Assembly: GCA_002782345.1 (NCBI GenBank)
Contig: PFHO01000033.1
Location: 1 to 5,889 of the forward strand
Reading direction: 5' to 3'
Length of the DNA stretch: 5,889 nt
From: Candidatus Moranbacteria bacterium CG_4_8_14_3_um_filter_34_16
GTDB taxonomy: Bacteria; Patescibacteriota; Minisyncoccia; Moranbacterales; UBA2206
The notes beneath the pieces are model-generated. The model was not told the origin of the DNA. It saw only the letters and a list, made by a program, of their open reading frames with translations, and did no database searches. This document shows, in pieces, positions 1 through 4,440 of this stretch (position 1 is its first letter; each line of letters starts with the position of its first letter). The position numbers and the translations under genes are program-made.

Positions 1-148
1 TTTGGCAAGTAAAACTGCCACTAGATAAAAAATAAGGTGGATCTGCAAAAATCATATCCACTGAGTTTTCGGGCAGGGAATTTAAAAGATCCAAACAATC
101 TGCTTGGTATAGTTTAAAACCCGGTTTTTCATAATATGGTTTTTGCAT
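1..148 (-). CDS. DNA (adenine-N6 or cytosine-N4) methyltransferase, N-terminal fragment
   Basis: The first 49 codons of a minus-strand gene that leaves the window at base 1. The translation begins MQKPYYEKPGFKLYQADC and reaches MIFADPPYFLSSGSFTCQ at residues 32-49. The DPPY tetrad (residues 36-39) is catalytic motif IV of amino-methyltransferases that methylate adenine N6 or cytosine N4. A DPPY tetrad so close to the N-terminus, followed by YFLSSGSF, is the arrangement of M.DpnA-like (beta-type) type II enzymes, where the AdoMet-binding FxGxG motif lies near the C-terminus, here outside the window. ATG at 148 was chosen because family members start just before the PYY segment; an in-frame stop lies at 194-196 and the only alternative start is a TTG at 181. 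There is no Shine-Dalgarno sequence. A cognate nuclease is not visible, so restriction-modification versus orphan methylation is open. Target specificity cannot be read from this part. Confidence 0.85.
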   Translation of the reverse strand, partial: MQKPYYEKPGFKLYQADCLDLLNSLPENSVDMIFADPPYFLSSGSFTCQ

Positions 149-158
149 ATTTTTTAAA

Positions 159-260
159 TCAAATATCTTTTTGAATATCAATAAGAGTATCAGTTAAAAT
201 TTCTGATTCTCTCCATTCATTTAAATTTAAATTGTTAGAAATTGGTATATTTATTTCACT
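159..260 (-). pseudogene. Possible C-terminal remnant of a gene lost upstream of the methyltransferase
   Basis: A short open stretch of 33 codons ends with TGA at 159-161, 10 nt before the methyltransferase ATG. It reads SEINIPISNNLNLNEWRESE and then ILTDTLIDIQKDI. The mix of charged and hydrophobic residues looks protein-like and the spacing is that of an upstream operon partner. It has no usable ATG, GTG or TTG start in a sensible place, and its 5' side is closed by an in-frame TAG at 261-263, only 8 bp from the foldback element that begins at 272. I do not recognise the protein. It may be a degraded 3' end of a restriction-modification partner gene, or simply a chance open frame in AT-rich DNA. 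Confidence 0.25.
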
Positions 261-271
261 CTAATTCCAAT

Positions 272-414
272 TTAATAGGACTTACGCGTTTGTCTCAAAA
301 TTACTAAAGCATAATTTGTGAAATTAAGTTAATTCCTGCTGGTTTAATCAAGATTGAAGTGCTTGAGATGGATTATCATTATTAATTTCTCGTCAAACGC
401 GTAAGTCCTATTAA
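272..414. mobile_element. 143-bp MITE-like foldback element with perfect 21-bp terminal inverted repeats
   Basis: The arms at 272-292 and 394-414 are exact inverted copies over 21 bp; the core of the left arm is TAGGACTTACGCGTTTG. The GC-containing ACGCGT stands out from the AT-rich surroundings. The symmetry continues imperfectly inward: 298-315 pairs with 372-388 (AAATTA-TAA-ATAAT on both sides with small gaps). The interior has no open frame of useful size. This is the build of a non-autonomous miniature inverted-repeat transposable element. Both ends are flanked by TTAA, which could be a 4-bp target duplication; alternatively the outer TA on each side could be a TA duplication. Because TTAA is itself palindromic, the true boundary cannot be fixed from one copy. 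It lies 8 nt past the metG stop and 11 nt before the orphan frame at 260. No transposase is present in the window. Confidence 0.7.
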
Positions 415-422
415 TAAATAAA

Positions 423-1847
423 CTACTTCATCCTAAGAAACAAAACTTCTTTCATTTTTTTTGTTTTGAGAGATTGGATAATTTTTTCCGAGGTTTCCGG
501 TAAAAATGGCAAGAGCCATTGAGAAATCAAATTCAAGTCTTCTAAAAGTTTTCTCATCACTTTTTCAAATTTTTCTTGATTTTCTTTTTTGAGATTCCAA
601 GGCTTATTATCATCAACATATTTATTCGCTTCGCTTATTTTTTTCCAAATATACTCCAAAGCTTGACCGAGTTCCATTTTTTCAATCAATTTTTCAACCA
701 TTGAATTTTGTGATTTTGGAAAATCGTTCTTGGGAATAAAGTTTATATCTTCCGCAAGTTTAATCACGCGCGAAACCAAATTCCCCAATCCATTCGCCAA
801 ATCGGCATTGTATTTTTCTTGCATTCCATCCCAGTTTAAATCACTGTCCTCACCAAAATTCCCGAAAGAAAGTAGCAAATATCGTGTTCCGTCAATTCCA
901 AATTTTTCAGTCATTTCATAAGGAGAGATAACATTGCCAAGCGACTTGCTCATTTTTTGACCATTCGCGGTAATAAAACCATTCACAAAAATTTTTTTTG
1001 AAGCGGGCAAATTCGTTGCCATCAACATTGCTTGCCACATTGCCGCTTGCGGACGAAGATTGTCCTTCCCGCAAAATTGAATAGCCGGCCACCACTTTTT
1101 AAAATTATCTTTCTCTTCAGGCCAACCGATAGCAGAAATATAATTTGCCAAAGCGTCAAACCACACATAAATAACCTGGGATTCGTCATTGGGAACAGCA
1201 ATTCCCCATGGCATCTTTTCTTTAATTCTAGAAATGCTAAAATCCCTGAGTCCGCCGGAAACAAAAGATTTTATCTCGTTAAATCGGTGTTTCGGAAAAA
1301 TAAAATCTGGTTTTTTTTCATAAAATTCCAAAAGTTTTTTTTCAAAAGAAGAATAGCGAAAAAAATAATTTTTCTCTTCAATAATTTCCACTCTTTTCCC
1401 GGGATGCAAAGGACATTCTCCATTTTCCAATTCCGAATCGGTTTTTTCTAACTCGCACCCGACACAATATTTAACTTTATAATTTTTTTTATAAATATAT
1501 CCGTTTTTGTCGCAAATTTTCCAAAACTCTTGAACGGCTTTAATATGTTTTTCATCTGTCGTTCTAATAAAATTGTTATAGCTCAGATTAAGCTCCTTCT
1601 TCAAATTATCAAATTCCAACACTTTTTCATCGCAATATTTTTGAGCTTCCATTCCCAGTTCTTTGGATTTTCTGAAAATTTTCAATCCGTGTTCATCCGT
1701 GCCAGTGTTAAAAAAAACTTCATCACCCCTAGCACGATACCATCTTGCCAGCGCATCCGCTTCAATAAGTTCTCGCGCATATCCGATATGCGGAGAGGCA
1801 TTGATATAGGCTAAAGTAGTTGTGATATAAAACTTATTTTTTTTCAT
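423..1847 (-). CDS. metG: Methionyl-tRNA synthetase, short form
   Basis: A 474-residue class I aminoacyl-tRNA synthetase that activates methionine with ATP and charges tRNA-Met and initiator tRNA in the cytoplasm. In order: a Rossmann catalytic core from residue 5, the HIGH-box equivalent PHIGY (19-23), the GTDEHG motif (49-54), a zinc-binding knuckle with C128, C131, C145 and H148, the YVWFDALANYISAIGWP stretch (227-243), an intact KMSKS loop (298-302), and a helical anticodon-binding domain with ANKYVDDNKPWNLKK (407-421). The protein ends soon after that domain, so the C-terminal Trbp111/EMAP-like tRNA-binding domain of about 100 residues or more found in many MetRS is absent. The fourth residue of HIGH is tyrosine instead of histidine. 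Start MKKNKFYITTT fits the family. No Shine-Dalgarno sequence precedes the ATG, and only 7 nt separate it from a foldback element, so any promoter must lie inside or beyond that element. Confidence 0.97.
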   Translation of the reverse strand: MKKNKFYITTTLAYINASPHIGYARELIEADALARWYRARGDEVFFNTGTDEHGLKIFRKSKELGMEAQKYCDEKVLEFDNLKKELNLSYNNFIRTTDEKHIKAVQEFWKICDKNGYIYKKNYKVKYCVGCELEKTDSELENGECPLHPGKRVEIIEEKNYFFRYSSFEKKLLEFYEKKPDFIFPKHRFNEIKSFVSGGLRDFSISRIKEKMPWGIAVPNDESQVIYVWFDALANYISAIGWPEEKDNFKKWWPAIQFCGKDNLRPQAAMWQAMLMATNLPASKKIFVNGFITANGQKMSKSLGNVISPYEMTEKFGIDGTRYLLLSFGNFGEDSDLNWDGMQEKYNADLANGLGNLVSRVIKLAEDINFIPKNDFPKSQNSMVEKLIEKMELGQALEYIWKKISEANKYVDDNKPWNLKKENQEKFEKVMRKLLEDLNLISQWLLPFLPETSEKIIQSLKTKKMKEVLFLRMK

Positions 1848-1854
1848 TTGTTTT

Positions 1855-2020
1855 AATAGATCTGTTGCTTAATAAATTGCGTAACGAAATTTTCAGATTT
1901 TGAGGCATAATTTTTCAAACAATTTTTGCGGTTTAGCCTTAGCTAAGCCAATAAAATTTTTGGGAAATTTGACCAAAATGTGGAAATTACAGTCGTAAGT
2001 TATTAAGCAACAGGTCTATT
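1855..2020. mobile_element. 166-bp MITE-like foldback element, long imperfect palindrome
   Basis: The ends at 1855-1881 and 1994-2020 are inverted repeats matching at 24 of 27 positions; the left end reads AATAGATCTGTTGCTTAATA. The symmetry does not stop there. Interior sequence on the two sides still aligns imperfectly (for example CAGATTTTGA at left against CACATTTTGG at right), leading to a central 8-bp stem with a 4-nt loop at 1930-1949. The whole unit could fold as one long hairpin when transcribed or single-stranded. There is no open frame inside. The terminal sequence is unrelated to that of the element at 272-414 apart from the outermost AATAG. Left flank TTTTAA and right flank TTGAAT show no clear duplication beyond a possible TA on each side. 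Its right end overlaps the rsmI stop codon and its left end is 7 nt from the metG start. Confidence 0.7.
1930..1949. repeat. Central hairpin of the 166-bp foldback element
   Basis: GGTTTAGC pairs with GCTAAGCC across a CTTA loop, giving 8 bp with one G-U pair. It sits within about 2 nt of the geometric centre of the element, as expected for the tip of a long foldback structure. It lies between rsmI and metG on the transcribed minus strand. On the plus strand it is followed by a run of A and T, but the minus strand has no immediate T tract, so I do not call it a terminator for rsmI. Confidence 0.5.
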
Positions 2021-2708
2021 GAATAATTATAACAATTTCTCCTTTTATCTTAGCTTCATTATTTTTAAAATATTCCAAAGCCTCGCTGATTTCTCCCCGA
2101 ACAATTTCTTCAAACATTTTAGTCAGTTCGCGTCCGAGAATTATTCTTTTCTCCGGCGCGAGACTTTTCAACAGTTCCAGATTTTTAATCAGGCGATGCG
2201 GAGATTCAAAATAACTCACCGGATATTTTTGCACGACAACTTCTCTGAAAAAAGTTTCTCGTCCTTTTTTGTGTGGAGGAAATCCTAAAAAAATAAATCG
2301 GGATAAATCAATTCCGGAAACACTCGCTAAAGTTGTAAGCGCTGAAACTCCGGGAATGGGAATGACGGCAATATTATTTTTCACCGCATATTCCACCAAT
2401 TGATTGCCCGGATCAGAAATACCCGGCGTTCCGGCATCGGTTACCAGCGCTATATTTTTTCCGTCTTTTAACTGAGAAATAATAAAATCTCCTTTGGGCA
2501 TCGGTTTTACCGCGCCTTTATTTTTTTGAAATTGATAAAAAGATGTTTTTTGAGTAGCAATTTTATACCGTTCAAAAAGTTTCTGAGATGTTCGCGTATC
2601 TTCGCAAACAATCAAATCAACCTTTTGCAAAGTTTCTATCGCTCTGTATGTTATATCCGCCAAGTTGCCAATTGGCGTCGCCACAATGTATAATATGCCC
2701 GTAATCAT
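2016..2708 (-). CDS. rsmI: 16S rRNA (cytidine1402-2'-O)-methyltransferase, short form
   Basis: A 230-residue SAM-dependent tetrapyrrole-methylase-fold enzyme (YraL/RsmI family) that methylates the 2'-OH of C1402 in the ribosomal decoding centre. Visible family motifs: LYIVATPIGNLADIT (6-20), CEDTR (35-39), the cofactor-pocket segment ALVTDAGTPGISDPG (87-101), PIPGVSAL (117-124), FESPHRL (167-173) and LGRELTKMFEEIVRG (191-205). It ends right after the last beta strand (KGEIVIIIQ), whereas many homologues run to roughly 270-290 residues with an extra C-terminal helical region, which is missing here. The TAG stop (2016-2018) lies inside the terminal repeat of the foldback element, so an element-linked 3' truncation is possible; short RsmI proteins may also be normal in this lineage. 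The start MITGILYIV fits homologues and has no Shine-Dalgarno sequence. The gene is divergent from the small membrane protein gene with a 40-nt gap. Confidence 0.95.
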   Translation of the reverse strand: MITGILYIVATPIGNLADITYRAIETLQKVDLIVCEDTRTSQKLFERYKIATQKTSFYQFQKNKGAVKPMPKGDFIISQLKDGKNIALVTDAGTPGISDPGNQLVEYAVKNNIAVIPIPGVSALTTLASVSGIDLSRFIFLGFPPHKKGRETFFREVVVQKYPVSYFESPHRLIKNLELLKSLAPEKRIILGRELTKMFEEIVRGEISEALEYFKNNEAKIKGEIVIIIQ

Positions 2709-2748
2709 AATTAAAGCTTAGTTTAAAATAGATATTTTATCAACCTTT
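2709..2748. promoter_or_regulatory. Divergent intergenic region, probable back-to-back promoters
   Basis: Only 40 nt separate the rsmI start from the plus-strand gene, so promoters for both should lie here or reach into the coding regions. On the minus strand TTGATA (2743-2738) stands 17 nt before TAAGCT (2720-2715), whose spacing would place the transcript start at about the rsmI ATG, giving a leaderless mRNA. On the plus strand TATTTT (2733-2738) lies 10 nt before the ATG at 2749 with no good -35. The boxes are weak and the stretch is nearly all A and T, so only the regional assignment is reasonably safe. Confidence 0.3.
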
Positions 2749-3219
2749 ATGATTCTTGCCACGCATGCCCTTACCGGCGCCGTCATCGGAAAAAACTTTT
2801 ACCATCCCGGAGTTATCATTGTTTTATCCCTGACAATTCATTTTACAATGGATAGTTTTCGCCACGGAGAATATTTTGATTCACGAGTTGCCACGATAAA
2901 AAACACTTGGTGGAAAATCGCTTTGGATTTATCCATCGGATTTTTTTTCATATTTTCCGCTATTTATTTTAGAAATTTTGATTCCTATCAAATTAGAAAT
3001 ATTTTGCTTGGTGCGTTTTTCTCAATGTTCCCGGACCTTCTCACCGTCCTTTTTTGGCAATTTAAATGGAAATGGTTGGCCAAAATCAAGAATTTTCATA
3101 GCTGGGCTCATTGTTACAACCACTTTCCAAAATATTCTTTCGAACGTCAATGGACATTGAGAAACGCGCGAAATGACATTTTATTCTCTCTTCTGGCTAT
3201 TTTTTTGCTTTTTATTTGA
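2749..3219 (+). CDS. Small membrane protein with YdjM/DUF457-like histidine-aspartate pattern
   Basis: A 156-residue protein and the only plus-strand gene in the window. It begins MILATHALTGAVIGK, with a first hydrophobic segment at about 20-33 running into HFTMDSFRHGEYF; further membrane segments are likely at about 55-74, 84-104 and 143-156. His6, His31, Asp35 and His39 fall in the pattern seen at the N-terminus of YdjM/DUF457 membrane-bound metal-dependent hydrolases (ATHALxG, then HxxxDxxxH), and FPDLLTVLFW (94-103) adds the PD pair common in that group. This resemblance is by eye; no catalytic activity is established and the protein is shorter than typical YdjM. The C-terminal part carries many aromatic and basic residues (HSWAHCYNHFPKYSFERQW). 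Neighbouring genes face away or converge, so it is a single-gene transcription unit. No Shine-Dalgarno sequence precedes the ATG. Confidence 0.75.
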   Translation: MILATHALTGAVIGKNFYHPGVIIVLSLTIHFTMDSFRHGEYFDSRVATIKNTWWKIALDLSIGFFFIFSAIYFRNFDSYQIRNILLGAFFSMFPDLLTVLFWQFKWKWLAKIKNFHSWAHCYNHFPKYSFERQWTLRNARNDILFSLLAIFLLFI

Positions 3220-3222
3220 AAA

Positions 3223-3276
3223 TTGAATTTTTAACAAAAATCTTTAACAATAAATTTTAGTTAAAGCAAAATTCAA
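3223..3276 (+). terminator. Nested stem-loops just past the small membrane protein gene
   Basis: Starting 4 nt after the TGA, TTGAATTTT (3223-3231) pairs with AAAATTCAA (3268-3276). Inside it CTTTAAC (3242-3248) pairs with GTTAAAG (3260-3266) around an 11-nt loop. The position suggests the 3' end of the plus-strand transcript. The stems are AT-rich and no strong T run follows, so termination or 3'-end protection is inferred from placement only. Confidence 0.35.
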
Positions 3277-3291
3277 AACTTGATTTATATT

Positions 3292-3386
3292 TTTTGCGAC
3301 TATTCAATTCAATTACAATTTGCAAAAAACAATTTTCCAAAATAAAATTGGAAATTTTTAAAAAATAATTTCATCTCGTCGCAAAA
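3292..3386. repeat. 95-bp foldback structure in the convergent intergenic region
   Basis: TTTTGCGAC (3292-3300) is an exact inverted copy of GTCGCAAAA (3378-3386), enclosing 77 nt with a smaller hairpin near the middle. The GCGAC core is conspicuous in otherwise AT-rich DNA. The form echoes the two larger foldback elements around metG, but the arms are only 9 bp and the interior symmetry is poor. It may be a decayed small element, or simply 3'-end structure for two convergent genes. Confidence 0.35.
3334..3354 (-). terminator. Possible terminator of the peptidase-permease unit
   Basis: TTTCCAA (3334-3340) pairs with TTGGAAA (3348-3354) around a 7-nt loop. Read on the minus strand, downstream of the permease stop at 3409, the hairpin is followed after 4 nt by a run of six T. 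Read on the plus strand it is followed directly by five T, so it could serve both convergent transcripts. The stem has only two G-C pairs, which makes it weak as an intrinsic terminator. Confidence 0.35.
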
Positions 3387-3408
3387 GTTTCTCCCAAAAA
3401 ATGTTCCT

Positions 3409-4431
3409 TTAATTTTTATCAACCAAATCAGAAACTAAAAGACCAAAGAAAGTTGCCACCGGAATAGCTAAAATCGCTCCCATAATGCCTCCTAATTGTG
3501 CACCGATTAAAAGAGCTAACATTACCGCCACCGGATTAAGTCCAACCGCTTTTTTCATAATCAAAGGAACCAAGATATTATTCTCCAACTGTTGGGATAA
3601 AAGATATACCAAAAGAGCTGAAAATCCCACTAGCGGAGAAACTAAAAATCCCAAAAAAACTCCCGGAACAGCGGATATTATCGGTCCGACATAAGGGATA
3701 ATTTCAAAAATACCCGCAAAAACTCCCAACACCAAAGCATAAGGCACTCCCGCCAACCAAAGACCGAGAAAATCAACAACACCGATAATTATCATTAAAA
3801 AAACTTGTCCTTGCAACCATTTCCCAATTTTTTTCTCCGCTCGTGAAGCTAAATCTATCGCATATTTTTCATACTTTTTAGGTATTACCATGACGATAAA
3901 CTTTTTTGTTCCATCTTTTTCCACTGCCATATAAAAGGCCATAGACAAAACCGCAATCGTGGAAATGAAGCCTGAAAAAACTCCAACCGTGGTGGAAAAA
4001 ATATGTTGAGGAACATTGGAGAGCCATTTGCTTATCTCGTCAAAAAAGTTTTGCGCGCTAACATTGATATGATTAAGCCGAAAAAAATCATTCAACGGAA
4101 TAAATGAGTTTGACAATTTTTCATAATAAGAAGGAGCGTCTTTGGCAAAATCGGAAAACTGTTTTGCCATAGGAAAAATCAAAAAATAAATTCCCAAACC
4201 CAAAATAATAAACAACAATAAATATAACGATAACACACTCACCGAACGCGGAATTTTTTTTCCTTCCAACCAATCCACCGATGGCTTAATGGCGGAAACA
4301 ATGATGATTGAGATGAAAAATAAAGCAATTATATTTAAGATTGAAAACAAAAACCAAATCATTAACAAGATAAAAACAAATTTAAGAATCGTTTTTGTTG
4401 TGATTTCTATTTGTGATTTGGAGACAATCAT
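3409..4431 (-). CDS. AI-2E family transporter (PF01594, formerly DUF20)
   Basis: A 340-residue polytopic inner-membrane permease. Hydrophobic segments lie at about 14-48 (two helices), 64-87, 148-170, 209-229, 231-263, 265-280 and 300-336, with a soluble stretch at about 88-147 between the N-terminal helices and the core. Family hallmarks are FEIIPYVGPIISAVPGVFLG (242-261) and the C-terminal block with QLENNILVPLIMKKAVGLNP (281-300) followed by a glycine-rich GAQLGGIMGAILAIPVA (310-326). The family is named after E. coli TqsA, linked to autoinducer-2 export; other members are linked to sodium-proton antiport or have no known substrate, so the name does not prove AI-2 transport here. The gene follows the M16 peptidase gene by 9 nt and is probably cotranscribed with it. 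The start has no Shine-Dalgarno sequence; the 9-nt spacer is all A and T. Confidence 0.93.
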   Translation of the reverse strand: MIVSKSQIEITTKTILKFVFILLMIWFLFSILNIIALFFISIIIVSAIKPSVDWLEGKKIPRSVSVLSLYLLLFIILGLGIYFLIFPMAKQFSDFAKDAPSYYEKLSNSFIPLNDFFRLNHINVSAQNFFDEISKWLSNVPQHIFSTTVGVFSGFISTIAVLSMAFYMAVEKDGTKKFIVMVIPKKYEKYAIDLASRAEKKIGKWLQGQVFLMIIIGVVDFLGLWLAGVPYALVLGVFAGIFEIIPYVGPIISAVPGVFLGFLVSPLVGFSALLVYLLSQQLENNILVPLIMKKAVGLNPVAVMLALLIGAQLGGIMGAILAIPVATFFGLLVSDLVDKN

Positions 4432-4440
4432 AAATTATAA

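Noticed and set aside
159..161. Recoding of UGA (as in Gracilibacteria or Absconditabacteria), joining the orphan frame to downstream sequence
   Set aside because: The complete genes have no internal TGA, tryptophan is encoded by TGG, and TGA ends the gene at 2749-3219 normally; reading through 159-161 soon meets another TGA and does not join the methyltransferase frame.
272..414. CRISPR or tandem-repeat array
   Set aside because: There is one inverted pair only and no direct repeat unit with regular spacers.
1032..1451. Plus-strand open frame of 139 codons inside metG
   Set aside because: It is antisense to the conserved core and zinc knuckle of MetRS; its translation is low-complexity and rich in Phe, Lys and Asn, as expected of a shadow frame.
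1848..1900. metG promoter boxes within the foldback element end, for example a TATTAA close to the ATG
   Set aside because: No -35 at a sensible spacing; TA-rich hexamers occur everywhere in this sequence, so a specific promoter cannot be supported.
1930..1949. Hairpin considered as an intrinsic terminator for rsmI
   Set aside because: On the rsmI-transcribed strand no T tract follows closely, and the hairpin is better explained as the tip of the long palindrome.
2019..2288. Plus-strand open frame of 89 codons inside rsmI
   Set aside because: Antisense shadow of the conserved RsmI C-terminal half, with Phe-rich low-complexity translation.
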